A stretch of 64,000 nt of DNA. Origin: Polaromonas sp. JS666 (GTDB lineage Bacteria > Pseudomonadota > Gammaproteobacteria > Burkholderiales > Burkholderiaceae_C). The translations under genes and the position numbers were made by a program. The DNA lies in the NCBI RefSeq assembly GCF_900103405.1, contig NZ_FNHX01000003.1, forward strand, positions 62,001-126,000, read 5' to 3'. Position 1 is the stretch's first letter. Each line of letters begins with the position of its first letter. Below are positions 36,719-45,924 of this stretch, one piece after another. A model generated the notes under the pieces. The model saw only the letters and a list, made by a program, of their open reading frames with translations. It made no database searches and was not told where the DNA came from.

Positions 36719-37966
36719 ATGAACGTACTGCAAGTGAATTACACCGATGTGATGGGACATCGGTTCAATGGAGGGGCTTTGACTTCCTGGCTGCAGAGCC
36801 ACGGTCACCACGCACGGCAAGCTGTCAGTGTGAAGCAATCCACGAGTCCGGAATCCATTTCGCTTGTACCCGCCCGGATCAGCCGGGTTACCGAGTCACT
36901 TGCCTATAGGGTCCGCAAAGTCGAGAACGTGTTGGGTTTGCATAACGTCTTGTACCCGCAGTCTTTTCTGTTGCCATTTAATCAGGCGTTCAAGGATGCC
37001 GATGTTGTCCACTATCACATCATTCATAACCAGTTTTTCAGTTACCTTGCTTTGCCATGGTTAACGCGAAAAAAACCGAGCGTATGGTCGCTGCATGATC
37101 CGTGGGCCCTGACAGGCCATTGCATACATCCGCTGGATTGCGAAGGCTGGAAAACGGGGTGCGATCCATGTCCGCATCTGGACTATCCATTCGCACTCAG
37201 GCGAGACACCGCTGCACTCAATTTCAAGCTGAAGGATTTTTCGTACCGGAACTCGAAAATGCATCTTGTGGTTGCAAGCCAATGGATGCAGCGCCTTGTT
37301 GAGCAATCGCCGCTGCTCCGGCAGTTTCCGCTCCATTTGATCCCCTTCGGATTAAACCTGGGCATCTTTCATCCAGGAGAGAAGCTGGCGGCGAAGGCCA
37401 AACTGGGTTTGTCAGCGGACCGTCTTGTCATAGGCATGCGCGCTCTTGAGGGCGCGTTTAAAGGCTTCGAGTACGCACTGAAAGCTATCGAATTGTTGCC
37501 TGCGGATTTGCCCATACAAATACTGACCTGTCAGCGACAGGGCATGTTTTCCCGTATCGACGGAAAATTTCCGGTGCGCGAGCTGGGCGAAATCGAGGGT
37601 GATGAAGCGATGGCAGAGTTCTTTCATGCAACGGATATTCATCTGATGCCGTCTATGGCCGAGAGTTTTGGCATGATGGCGATGGAGGCTGCGGCATGCG
37701 GGGTTCCTTCTGTGGTTTTTGATGGAACACCGCTGCCGGACATCTGCTTTGCACCACTAGGGGGAATGGCCGTGCCGCGCGGCGACGCCAATGCCTTGTC
37801 TCATGCGCTATACAGGCTGGCAACTGATAGCGGACTGCGCCAAGAGATGGGTTTGAAGGCGCGTGAGCTCGCTGAAATCAACTACGGGTTTGACCGATAC
37901 GCCAGATCGATGCTCGACGTGTACGAACAAACAATGGCGTCGCACGGCGAGAACTCCAGGCCTTGA
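36719..37966 (+). CDS. GT4 family glycosyltransferase (WcaC-like)
   Basis: A 415-residue GT-B enzyme. Motifs: VLQVNYTDVMGHRFNGGAL at the N terminus, VWSLHDPWALTGHCIHPLDC with nearby cysteines (typical of the WcaC/GT4 subgroup), VIPFGLNLGIF-like hinge and PSMAESFGMMAMEAAACGVPSVVFDG in the C-terminal donor domain with the two conserved Glu. It starts immediately after the methyltransferase stop (TAG then ATG), so both are co-translated. It is the last gene of the plus-strand block; transcription converges with the minus-strand operon 39 bp later without an obvious terminator. Confidence 0.88.
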   Translation: MNVLQVNYTDVMGHRFNGGALTSWLQSHGHHARQAVSVKQSTSPESISLVPARISRVTESLAYRVRKVENVLGLHNVLYPQSFLLPFNQAFKDADVVHYHIIHNQFFSYLALPWLTRKKPSVWSLHDPWALTGHCIHPLDCEGWKTGCDPCPHLDYPFALRRDTAALNFKLKDFSYRNSKMHLVVASQWMQRLVEQSPLLRQFPLHLIPFGLNLGIFHPGEKLAAKAKLGLSADRLVIGMRALEGAFKGFEYALKAIELLPADLPIQILTCQRQGMFSRIDGKFPVRELGEIEGDEAMAEFFHATDIHLMPSMAESFGMMAMEAAACGVPSVVFDGTPLPDICFAPLGGMAVPRGDANALSHALYRLATDSGLRQEMGLKARELAEINYGFDRYARSMLDVYEQTMASHGENSRP

Positions 37967-38005
37967 AGGCGGTTGAAGACTGGTCGTGATACGGCCGTTG
38001 CCTCT

Positions 38006-39271
38006 CTATGCCGCGACACTCTTCACAAGTTGCTTGATTCGTCCCGCTACTGTCCGACTGTCAACTTCGCTTTCGACCAAGCGCAAATTCTTCCCGGTAA
38101 ATTCCTCCACGGGGACATCGGACCTGAGCACGGCAAGTACTGCATTCGCCAGTATTTGCGCATCTCGTGGCGGCACAAGCAGTCCATTCTCATTGTGAGT
38201 TACCCACTCCCTGATTTGGGGGATGTCTCCCATGACGACTGGCACGCCACAAGCCATGGCTTCCAGCATGCAATTGGGCAGCGAGTCGTTCGATGATGGC
38301 GACACCATCACGTCCGCAGCGCGGTAATACAGCGGCATGGTTTTCCAGTCTACTTTGCCGTCGCGTCTCAAGTTCCCGGCGATGCCCAAGGCAGAAGCCC
38401 TTTGAAGATGCTCTTGCCACAGCTCCTCGCTTCCCACCCCCGATATAAAAACGAACAGTGTGTCGGGCACCTGCGCCAATACGAGGCTGGCGGCCTCGAT
38501 GATCACGTCGCTGTTGAGGTAACCGCCAAGGCCGCGAGGGCACAGCACCACATTGCGTGCCGTGATCGCGAGTGCCTGTCTGGCTTCTTCCTGCGCAACC
38601 GAAGGGTTGAATAATTGCAGGTCCACACCGGGATAGCGGATCAGCTTGACCTTGTCCTCACTGGCACCATAGCCCAGGCAGGCATCCCGCGCGGCGCCGG
38701 AGTTGACCGTGATCGCCGCTGCGCGCCGGGAGGCGCGTTCGACCAATTTTTTCTTGAAGGCACGTTCGACGCCGTCATGCTGCGCCCACCAGGTGACATC
38801 GCCATTCCAGAAAGTGATCATCAGGGGAATTCTTCTGGGCAGCAACAGCGCCAGGTAGCAAGGGTAGAGCAAGGTCTGCACAAACACCAGGTCGGGCTTG
38901 AACTCGCGCGCATAACGCCTGACCATCAGCATGTCATTGAGCAGAACGCTGTGTTCCAGCAGTGTCGTGGTTTTGTCGAAAGGCTTCATGAGCCAATGCA
39001 GCGGGAGGGCGCGATTCCTGTTGATCCAGCGCTTGATGCGGCTCATCAGGTCATGCCTGGGCTCTTGCGCGGGCATGGCTTTTGAGAGGTAGTAGTTCTT
39101 CGCATTTCCGAACTCGTAGGCGAAGGTCGAGATGACCCCGACTTCAAACGACGGGTCCGCGGTGAATATCCCGATGCGGCGCCGCGCATGGATGGAGTCG
39201 CCCCACGCGAGAAACAGCACACGTGTTCGGGAGTTGCTGCTTGGCGGGGCGGAGGTGTCGGGAGTGTTCAC
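38006..39271 (-). CDS. GT4 family glycosyltransferase
   Basis: A 421-residue GT-B glycosyltransferase starting at GTG 39271. N-terminal domain: VLFLAWGDSIHARRRIGIF; the C-terminal donor-binding domain has VVLCPRGLGGYLNSDVIIEA and VSPSSNDSLPNCMLEAMACGVPVVMGD, with the usual acidic pair of GT4. It is the most distal gene of the minus-strand operon that begins at wzm (49131) and lies 17 bp after asnB. Sugar and linkage unknown. The phrase MLEAMACGVPVV is close to mannosyl/rhamnosyltransferase-type GT4 members, but this does not define the donor. Confidence 0.88.
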   Translation of the reverse strand: MNTPDTSAPPSSNSRTRVLFLAWGDSIHARRRIGIFTADPSFEVGVISTFAYEFGNAKNYYLSKAMPAQEPRHDLMSRIKRWINRNRALPLHWLMKPFDKTTTLLEHSVLLNDMLMVRRYAREFKPDLVFVQTLLYPCYLALLLPRRIPLMITFWNGDVTWWAQHDGVERAFKKKLVERASRRAAAITVNSGAARDACLGYGASEDKVKLIRYPGVDLQLFNPSVAQEEARQALAITARNVVLCPRGLGGYLNSDVIIEAASLVLAQVPDTLFVFISGVGSEELWQEHLQRASALGIAGNLRRDGKVDWKTMPLYYRAADVMVSPSSNDSLPNCMLEAMACGVPVVMGDIPQIREWVTHNENGLLVPPRDAQILANAVLAVLRSDVPVEEFTGKNLRLVESEVDSRTVAGRIKQLVKSVAA

Positions 39272-39288
39272 GGCGAGCCTCGCATTTG

Positions 39289-41247
39289 CTACGCCATCGG
39301 AGCGGCCGGAGCGTCAAGCACCTCCCGGGCCCACAGCTCCGTCATCATCAGCAGCCAAGGTTGCGGCCAGCTTGCCGCGTTGGCGGAAAAACTGGACTTC
39401 AAGACGGCTACTGCCTCGGGATCAAAGAAGCCGCGCTTTGCGACGGACGCTGGCGACAGTGCGTCGTCAAACACATCCTTGAGCGGACCTTTGAGCCATG
39501 TGCCGAACGGCATGCCGAAGCCGCGCTTGGCTTGCTGGTCCATTCCGGGCGGCAGCAAGCCTTGCGCGGCATCGATCAGCACGCGTTTGGTCCCCGTATC
39601 CCGGTAACTGGCCGTTTCGGGGTTGGGAACGCCTGTCAGCTTGCCCAGCTTTGCCGACCGCGGGAGTGCCATGGCCAGGTCGGCCAGCAAAGGATCGAGA
39701 AACGGTACCCTCACCTCCAGGGAGTGGGACATCGACACGGCATCTATGTCGCGCAGCAACTGGTTCTGGGTGTAGCCGCGCATGCACAGGGCGGAAACCC
39801 TCTCGAGCGTGGTGGCACCGGGCATCTCGTCGGCCTGGAGAATGTCCAGGGAGGGTTCGCGGCCGACCGAGGCCTGGCTTCGATAGGCTTGCGCCAGAAA
39901 TTTCCCGGCGCCCGCATTGCCGAAGATCTGGTAGATCCGCGCGAAGCGCGCCAGAAATCCATGTGAGTTTCGCGCCATTTCCAGCCGTGGACCGAGCCGG
40001 GTGCTGCTCATGCTGTCCCACATCGGGCTGCGGGCCACTGCCGCGAGCAATTTCGCGGGCAGGCTTGCGGCGCCCAGGGTTGCCTCCTGTTCGCCGTAAT
40101 TGGTCATCGTGATGAACCAGGGGTAACCGGCAAAAAGCTCGTCGCCCCCTGTGCCCGAGATGGCGACGGTAACCGCCTGGCGCGCGGCCAGTGATACAAA
40201 GTAAGAGTTGACGCCGTCGACCGATGGTTGGTCCAGCGCGCCGGCGATATGGTGGATGCGGTCGCGAACTTCCTGCCCGGTGACCACCACGCGGGCATGG
40301 TCGGTGCCGATATAGGCGGCCGTGCGGGCCGCGTCATTGGACTCGTCCATCGAAGCCCCCTCGGCCTCGAACCCGACGGAGAAAGTCCTGACCCGGTGGC
40401 TGCTGTTGCGCGCCATCAGCGCAACCAGCAAGGAGGAATCGATGCCCCCGCTCAGGAAGGCGCCTACCGGGACATCACTGACCATCTGCAGCCTGACGCT
40501 CTCTTCGAGCGAGTCGCGCGTGATTGAGACGAGCTCCTCATACGGCAGGCCGGCGAGGTCGCCGCGGCGGCCGGTATCGAGCCGCCAGAACCGTTCAATG
40601 CGCTGGTTGCCGCCTTCTATCGTCAGGCGGTGCCCGGGCAACAGCATGTGCACGCCCTTGATCATGGTTTGCGGCTGGGCGACCGACCCGAAGGTCAGCA
40701 GCAGGCGCAAGGCCTCGGGGTTCACATGGGGGGCGACCATGCCGCTGGCGAGCAGGGCCTTGATTTCCGACGCGAAAATCAGCTTGCCGGCGCTTCCGCT
40801 GTAAAGCAGCGGCTTGATGCCCAGATGGTCGCGCGCGAGCAGGAATTTCTCTTTTCCCGGCCCCTTGCGCTTGTCGTAGATTGCCAGGGCGAACATGCCT
40901 CGCAGGCGGAGCAGGAAATCGTCTCCATACTCTTCGTACATGCGAAGGACAACTTCGGTGTCCGAACGTGACTGGAAGCTGTGCCCCTTCTTTTCCAGAA
41001 GGGCGCGTTCCTCGTGGAAGTTATAAAGCTCGCCGTTGTAGACGATCCATACAAGGCCATTGTGGGCGCACATCGGCTGGTGGCCGCCGGGGGTGATGTC
41101 GATGATTGCCAGCCGGGCCATGCCAAGTGCGACCCCGGGTTCATGGAACACGCCGGAATCGTCAGGGCCCCGGTGGTGCATGGCCTTGACCATCGCCGCG
41201 ACCCGCTCGGGCGACGCCTGGCCGAGGATGCCTGCGATGCCGCACAT
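39289..41247 (-). CDS. Asparagine synthase-type glutamine amidotransferase
   Basis: A 652-residue AsnB-family protein. Met-Cys2-Gly-Ile-Ala-Gly exposes the N-terminal cysteine nucleophile of class II glutamine amidotransferases (about 1-210); the ATP-pyrophosphatase domain follows with the SGGIDSSLLVALMA loop near residue 270 and SGTGGDELFAGYPW. The start at 41247 is fixed by Cys2. Besides asparagine synthesis, this family amidates uronic acids in O antigens (the WbpS type) or acts in peptide/glycan tailoring. Its place among methyltransferases and glycosyltransferases argues for amidation of a uronate of this polysaccharide. Its start overlaps the preceding stop by one base. Confidence 0.88.
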   Translation of the reverse strand: MCGIAGILGQASPERVAAMVKAMHHRGPDDSGVFHEPGVALGMARLAIIDITPGGHQPMCAHNGLVWIVYNGELYNFHEERALLEKKGHSFQSRSDTEVVLRMYEEYGDDFLLRLRGMFALAIYDKRKGPGKEKFLLARDHLGIKPLLYSGSAGKLIFASEIKALLASGMVAPHVNPEALRLLLTFGSVAQPQTMIKGVHMLLPGHRLTIEGGNQRIERFWRLDTGRRGDLAGLPYEELVSITRDSLEESVRLQMVSDVPVGAFLSGGIDSSLLVALMARNSSHRVRTFSVGFEAEGASMDESNDAARTAAYIGTDHARVVVTGQEVRDRIHHIAGALDQPSVDGVNSYFVSLAARQAVTVAISGTGGDELFAGYPWFITMTNYGEQEATLGAASLPAKLLAAVARSPMWDSMSSTRLGPRLEMARNSHGFLARFARIYQIFGNAGAGKFLAQAYRSQASVGREPSLDILQADEMPGATTLERVSALCMRGYTQNQLLRDIDAVSMSHSLEVRVPFLDPLLADLAMALPRSAKLGKLTGVPNPETASYRDTGTKRVLIDAAQGLLPPGMDQQAKRGFGMPFGTWLKGPLKDVFDDALSPASVAKRGFFDPEAVAVLKSSFSANAASWPQPWLLMMTELWAREVLDAPAAPMA

Positions 41248-42257
41248 CAGGCGGCCGGCCGCGGGTGCGGCGCTTGTTGCGGCTTGCGTGCGCGTGCTTC
41301 GACGCCGTTGCCCGCGTAATAAGCCTCTATCTCGTGCATGCCGCATTTCTCGAGATGGGTCTTGATTTCGTCCGCGCTTCTGAGGTGCTTGAAGAAATCG
41401 GTCACGGTGTCGTGCGTATCGAGCGTGGCCCATACCTTCAGCAGCGCCGGACCCAGCTGCGGATAGGCATCGTGGTAGTCCACAACCGGCGAGGCGCGTA
41501 AGAACCAAGGCCTGAGGCTACGCAAGACGGGCCTGGCGCGTCCCCACCAGAACAGGCGGTGCAGGGGCCACAGCAGCGCGGTCAGTGCGCTGCAGACCCG
41601 CAGCGGCCAGCGGCCCGGCAGTTTCAGCAGCACGGCGCGGACGATGCGCCTTGAAAGGGTCTCGGGATAGCCCTGGGTGTAATGATCGATCACAAGCAGG
41701 CCGCCCGGCTTGACCTGCCGGCACAGGGCTGACATGGTTTGCTCCGGGTTCGGCGTGTGCTGGATCACGCCGATGCAAACGACAACGTCGAATTGCTCCG
41801 GGGTGAAAGGCAGGGCCAGGATGCTGGCCTGGGACACCCGATAGTGTTCGAAGTGACTGCAGTTCTTATAGTTTGCGTCCACCGCGCTGGACAGGTCAAC
41901 GGCAGAAAGATGAGCACCAGCTTTCAGCAAGAGTTCGCTGAAACGGCCCGCGCCACAGCCTGCCTCCAGGACCTGCTTGCCGGCAACCGCGTCGAAAGTC
42001 CCGCCCAGCAGGCGCCGGAGGCGGTCGGTGGAGATGGTCAGGCCGGTCTGCGAGTCGAGTTGGGTGGTCCGGTAGTAGTTCCATTGCAGGCCGAAGGCCG
42101 AGGCATAGTTGTCGGTGGGGACGAAGCGCGCGATGTGGCCCGAGACCGGAAACTGGCAACCCTCGGGGCATTTCAGATGGCCGCTGTGCGGCTCCAGCGG
42201 CAAAGCATGTTGCGGGCACGCCAGGGCCGGTTGTGATGTTGGGGTATCAGGCTGCAT
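41247..42257 (-). CDS. SAM-dependent methyltransferase with N-terminal Cys motif
   Basis: A 336-residue class I methyltransferase. The SAM site VLEAGCGAGRFSELLLKAGA is near residues 95-114; CIGVIQHTPNPEQ is motif II/III-like and PGGLLVIDHY motif IV. The first 40 residues contain Cys and His (ACPQHALPLEPHSGHLKCPEGC), which looks like a small zinc-binding module as in Trm112-like or sugar methyltransferases. A positively charged hydrophobic stretch (about 215-260) may bind membrane or lipid-linked substrate. It overlaps the upstream glycosyltransferase by 11 bp and asnB by 1 bp, so translation is coupled. Likely acts on the glycan; exact target unknown. Confidence 0.85.
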   Translation of the reverse strand: MQPDTPTSQPALACPQHALPLEPHSGHLKCPEGCQFPVSGHIARFVPTDNYASAFGLQWNYYRTTQLDSQTGLTISTDRLRRLLGGTFDAVAGKQVLEAGCGAGRFSELLLKAGAHLSAVDLSSAVDANYKNCSHFEHYRVSQASILALPFTPEQFDVVVCIGVIQHTPNPEQTMSALCRQVKPGGLLVIDHYTQGYPETLSRRIVRAVLLKLPGRWPLRVCSALTALLWPLHRLFWWGRARPVLRSLRPWFLRASPVVDYHDAYPQLGPALLKVWATLDTHDTVTDFFKHLRSADEIKTHLEKCGMHEIEAYYAGNGVEARARKPQQAPHPRPAA

Positions 42258-43476
42258 GTTGTAATTTTTCCAGGACCAGATCCGCGGCTCGTTCCGGTGA
42301 GAAGTATTGTTCTACATAACGACGGGAGTCCATGCCGATTTTCTCCCGGATTTCCCGGCTGGCGCTTAACCGCGTCAACTGGTCGCAGATTTCCTGTGCC
42401 GTTGCGGCGTGGCAAATGGGTGATTCCTCGCCCAATTCCCGTTTCAAGACCTCCGGACTGCAGCGAGTGATGACTGGCCGTCCGGTTGCCATCGCATCGA
42501 GCGTTCCCATGCCTATGCTTCCCTCGCCAAAATGTTCGGTCACGATATCCGCGGACTTGTACTCCTCATAGAGCTCGGTCTGGCTCATGGCTTCTAGCCA
42601 GGTGACCGAGTTCTCGAACCCTTCCTCCCGGATCAATTGCTCAGTCGCTTCGATGTCCGCACCCTTGCGGACGAGACGAATATCCAGGGCGGGTGCGCCC
42701 AGGTTATTTCGGATGAACAGGCCCAATCCGCGGATCAGCACGTCGGTGCCCTTGTAGTCGAGTTCGCAAATGAAATGTTCCCGGGGTTTTTTCCAGGTAA
42801 TGCGGGCGACGTTGAGGATTCGCAGTTTGTTATTGGCGGGGTAAGGCGCATAGTCATAGCGCTCTATGTCGGAAAGCATGAAGAAGACACGATGGGCGGG
42901 CGGCGCGCCGATTTCATCCAGCAACCGGTCACCGTTCTTCAGCAAGCCCCTGGGGAAATAACTGAGGCCCGCGGCCTTGCGTATCCCGCTGCGCTGCCGG
43001 TCGATTTTGGCGCGTAATTGCTCGCGACTTCTGATTTGTAATCGGCGCGCCGTCCACTGCGAGCGGCGAAACAGCTGTCGCAGGTGAAAGCGCGGAAGAG
43101 GATAGGCGAAATCCAGGTATTGCAGGTCCGCCAGTATTTCGAGGTCCGTCCCCGTCAGCAAGGCGAAGGCGGGCTTCCCTATCCAGTCCGATACCGACGG
43201 AGCAAATTCATTGAGCACTACGGCATCACATGAGCGCAGGATATGAAGTGCCTGCTCGAGCAGGCCATCGCCTGGCGTGCTGTCCCACAAGCTGATGCCT
43301 TGGAAGTCCACGATCCAGTCGGGATAGGGTACGGTGATCTCCGGATAGCGGCTCTCCGGGCGGTTCAGCGGGCTGTCGCTGTCCACGAGAAATACGACCG
43401 AATGGCCCTTGCTTTTGAGGGCGCGCGCCAGTGTGAACGGGTAATTGTTGGCATTGCCTAGAAAGCCGATTTTCAT
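42247..43476 (-). CDS. Glycosyltransferase (GT-B fold, GT1/GT4-like)
   Basis: A 409-residue glycosyltransferase. The start at 43476 begins MKIGFLGNANNYPFTLARALKSKGH, typical of GT-B enzymes, and replaces a longer frame of 14 residues. The C-terminal half has ILNVARITWKKPREHF, DVLIRGLGLFI and TEHFGEGSIGMGTLDAMATGRPVIT, corresponding to the donor-binding motif with conserved Glu/Gly residues. It overlaps the methyltransferase gene by 11 bp. The 159-bp gap upstream (43477-43635) holds no recognised gene or terminator. Donor unknown. Confidence 0.82.
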   Translation of the reverse strand: MKIGFLGNANNYPFTLARALKSKGHSVVFLVDSDSPLNRPESRYPEITVPYPDWIVDFQGISLWDSTPGDGLLEQALHILRSCDAVVLNEFAPSVSDWIGKPAFALLTGTDLEILADLQYLDFAYPLPRFHLRQLFRRSQWTARRLQIRSREQLRAKIDRQRSGIRKAAGLSYFPRGLLKNGDRLLDEIGAPPAHRVFFMLSDIERYDYAPYPANNKLRILNVARITWKKPREHFICELDYKGTDVLIRGLGLFIRNNLGAPALDIRLVRKGADIEATEQLIREEGFENSVTWLEAMSQTELYEEYKSADIVTEHFGEGSIGMGTLDAMATGRPVITRCSPEVLKRELGEESPICHAATAQEICDQLTRLSASREIREKIGMDSRRYVEQYFSPERAADLVLEKLQHAA

Positions 43477-43635
43477 GGGGCTGCGTTCATGTGTTTCTGC
43501 CCCTGCGGGCGATGGCAACGTGGTAAGGAGCCGTCGCCGGAAACTGTCTTGCCGGCAACCCCCTCTTCCCCGGGTTGGCCCGTTGGAGCTGCCGCTCGTT
43601 GCCCTGGGTCTTGTGCAAGCCCCACAGCACGCACT

Positions 43636-44355
43636 TCAGCCTATGAGCCTCGCGACAAAGAGCTTTCGCGTCAACTGCTGCGCCATTTCGTAGCGGGGGC
43701 TGTTGATGATCTTGTCAGTGATGGCCTGGTTGACGCCGTCATAGGACGAGAATGCGTCGTCAAAGCAGATCCAGCCGCCGGGCACCAGATGCCTTTCGAC
43801 CCGCGCGATATCGCTGCAAACCGCTTCGTAGCTGTGGTCGCCGTCGATAAAGGCGAGTTTGCAGCGAAAGTTTTTCGGCGCCTGGCTGGAAAACAGTTCA
43901 AGGTCACCGCGGAACGGCGTGACCACGTCCTGCAGCCCCTGGTCGGCAATGCATTTCTGGAAAGTCTTGAGCAAACTCGGGTCGCGGTCGTACACCGGAA
44001 CAATGTCGCGCTCGAAGGGCTCCTTCCAGACGGTTTGTTCGTGGTAGGCCTCGAAAACCTTGCCGCCTATCGTCACCTTGAACGAATAGGAACCATCCTT
44101 GTTCTCGTACCAGTCGGATTTCTCGGGGAACAGGTCGACGCAATGCACCTTGGTGCCTTTTCCGAGGCGCGCGGCGAAGCCAAGGGCGATGGCGGAGCGG
44201 CCGCACCAGGAGCCCAGTTCCAGGATGTCTCCCTCAAGCCCGGAGGTTGACATGCCCAGCATGAAGAGCGAATAGAGTTGGTCCAGCGGGGTCCAACCCG
44301 GCACGTCCTGGACTGCGCTTTCGATGGACTTGATGGCGGGAGTTTGTTGGGGCAT
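43636..44355 (-). CDS. Class I SAM-dependent methyltransferase (Methyltransf_24-like)
   Basis: A 239-residue methyltransferase. The SAM-binding motif is DILELGSWCGRSAIALGFAARLG near residue 45; KLAFIDGDHSYEAVCSDIARVE is the GDHSY motif characteristic of the Methyltransf_24 group, found in many polysaccharide and antibiotic clusters. The catechol-type metal-binding Asp residues appear in IDGDHSY and CFDDAFSSYDG. The start at 44355 is chosen because the upstream extension is antisense to the dioxygenase gene. Presumed target: a sugar hydroxyl of the O antigen (inference). Confidence 0.83.
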   Translation of the reverse strand: MPQQTPAIKSIESAVQDVPGWTPLDQLYSLFMLGMSTSGLEGDILELGSWCGRSAIALGFAARLGKGTKVHCVDLFPEKSDWYENKDGSYSFKVTIGGKVFEAYHEQTVWKEPFERDIVPVYDRDPSLLKTFQKCIADQGLQDVVTPFRGDLELFSSQAPKNFRCKLAFIDGDHSYEAVCSDIARVERHLVPGGWICFDDAFSSYDGVNQAITDKIINSPRYEMAQQLTRKLFVARLIG

Positions 44356-44416
44356 GTTGGGTCCTGGGTATTCCAGTGATTGATGTGTAGAAAAGGAGAG
44401 AGGCGGAAGCTGTGGG

Positions 44417-45163
44417 TCAGATTTTCCACATGGACTGGAACAGGATGCGCTCAAACGGCTTGGTGGCGGTGAAAGCGGTCCTTCCGTGCAGGACTTTCTG
44501 GTCGTGGAAGCAGAGGCAATCACCGCTGTCGCAATGGATGAATTCAACGCTCGAGGTTTTCTCCCGTTTTTCGAGGTACGCAAAAAAGGCCTCGCACATG
44601 GCTTTGACGGCGGGATCGCTTTTGTCGGTGCGGTAGTAGTTCCAGAAAATGTTGGGCTCGGGCCGAAGTTTGATGATCGGGGTCTTGTTGAAGTATTCAC
44701 CCGCGCCTTTTTGGATGGTGACTTCGACGGAGGTGAGATCCGCGAGCAAGGCGGGTTCATCATCGGCAAGGTCGGACATCAGGCGGTCCAGCGCATAGAT
44801 TGATTGTTCGCCACCGGACAGCGCCTGCTTTTCGATGACGAAGAAGTTTATTTCCGCTGGGTCCGAAAACCAGGAGTTGTCGTTGTGCAGCGGATGCCGG
44901 GTATTGCTGTGCGCATACACCGTCGATTTGTCCGGCTGGTAGGAAATTTCCCACCAGCGAGAGTGCTCGATTTTTTCCGCGAGGTTGTATTGCCGTGTAT
45001 CGAGCTTCAAGCCGCAGTTCTCCGCCAGGAATTTGGCCCAGCCCTCTTTGTCGAACAGGTCCATTCCCTTGCGGATGAGAAGAACGCCTCCGTCTTTGCC
45101 TAGGGCTTTTATTTCACTCGACAGTTCGGCCAGATCGTATGCGGGGGTCAGAATTTTGCTCAT
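44417..45163 (-). CDS. TauD-like Fe(II)/2-oxoglutarate dioxygenase
   Basis: A 248-residue double-stranded beta-helix oxygenase. His93 and Asp95 in RHPLHNDNSWF and His226 in QKVLHGRTAF form the 2-His-1-carboxylate iron triad; Arg239 (PFERILF) is suitably placed for 2-oxoglutarate. Family members (taurine dioxygenase, clavaminate synthase-like) hydroxylate or oxidatively cleave small molecules. There is no signal peptide. It lies 61 bp upstream of a methyltransferase and 43 bp downstream of wbqC within the ABC-export operon, so it may hydroxylate the sugar or its acyl substituent before export. I know of few O-antigen operons that contain such an enzyme. Confidence 0.85.
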   Translation of the reverse strand: MSKILTPAYDLAELSSEIKALGKDGGVLLIRKGMDLFDKEGWAKFLAENCGLKLDTRQYNLAEKIEHSRWWEISYQPDKSTVYAHSNTRHPLHNDNSWFSDPAEINFFVIEKQALSGGEQSIYALDRLMSDLADDEPALLADLTSVEVTIQKGAGEYFNKTPIIKLRPEPNIFWNYYRTDKSDPAVKAMCEAFFAYLEKREKTSSVEFIHCDSGDCLCFHDQKVLHGRTAFTATKPFERILFQSMWKI

Positions 45164-45206
45164 GATGTGATGAGGGTTGGGGTTGAAGGTTGGGCTGGTT
45201 TGGAGC

Positions 45207-45911
45207 TCATTCGATGAGTTCGTAGCTCTGCAGATGCTGTTTTGCGCCCGTAAATCCTACCTGCATTAAGAGGTCAATGATGGACAAATGGGGGACAAAT
45301 TTGGGCGCTGCTTGAGAATAATCAAAGGATGAGGTCGAGATGAAGCGCAAATCAATGCCCCGCCGTGCAAAAGCGGCCGGATCATAAATGGCCTTTCCGC
45401 CGATTGCATTGACATAGGTGCCCGCTTCCTCGGTCTCGCAGATATCCAGAACCCGGTCCTGCCCCGACAGATGACGATTGTCATAGCTTGCGCTGCTGAG
45501 CGCAAACTCCGTATCGATGTCCAGCAAGCCCGCGAGTGTACTGATCTGGTGGGCCAGGTAGGCGGACAGGCTGGGTGTCTCGTGCCGGATCAGGTTCTCA
45601 ATGGAGGGAAATACCTCGGAGAAAAAGGGGGCTCTTCCGTAAGAGAGTGCGACCATTTTGGCCAGCTTGCCTCGCCACCGGCCACTTCCATCCACGTTGG
45701 TTTCCGCAATGGTCTTGTAGGGCGAGGCCCTTTCGAGCGGGACGGTGATGTAGGTGGGCTCCGCGTTTACCAGGATACGGTTGCGGTTGATCCAGCCGCT
45801 CTTGATGTAATTCACGTCGTCATAGATGACGAACTTGTCGACGGCGCTGATCAGCTGCCAGTACCCCAGGTACGGGAAGAAATAGGGCTGCATGATGGCC
45901 AGGCTGCGCAC
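45207..45911 (-). CDS. WbqC family protein
   Basis: A 234-residue protein with the WbqC hallmark SLAIMQPYFFPYLGYWQLISAVDKFVIYDDVNYIKSGW... pattern split as IMQPYFFPYLGYWQLI and the YDDV-x-Y-x-K-x-GWINRNRI stretch. The family is thought to modify amino sugars in O antigens (amino-acid or acyl addition linked to Qui4N-type sugars), but the catalytic chemistry is not settled. It starts at GTG 45911, 13 bp after the aminotransferase stop, and is thus in a natural pair with an enzyme that makes an amino sugar nucleotide. ATG 45893 is an alternative start within the motif. Confidence 0.88.
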   Translation of the reverse strand: MRSLAIMQPYFFPYLGYWQLISAVDKFVIYDDVNYIKSGWINRNRILVNAEPTYITVPLERASPYKTIAETNVDGSGRWRGKLAKMVALSYGRAPFFSEVFPSIENLIRHETPSLSAYLAHQISTLAGLLDIDTEFALSSASYDNRHLSGQDRVLDICETEEAGTYVNAIGGKAIYDPAAFARRGIDLRFISTSSFDYSQAAPKFVPHLSIIDLLMQVGFTGAKQHLQSYELIE

Positions 45912-45924
45912 GATGCTTGCCGGC

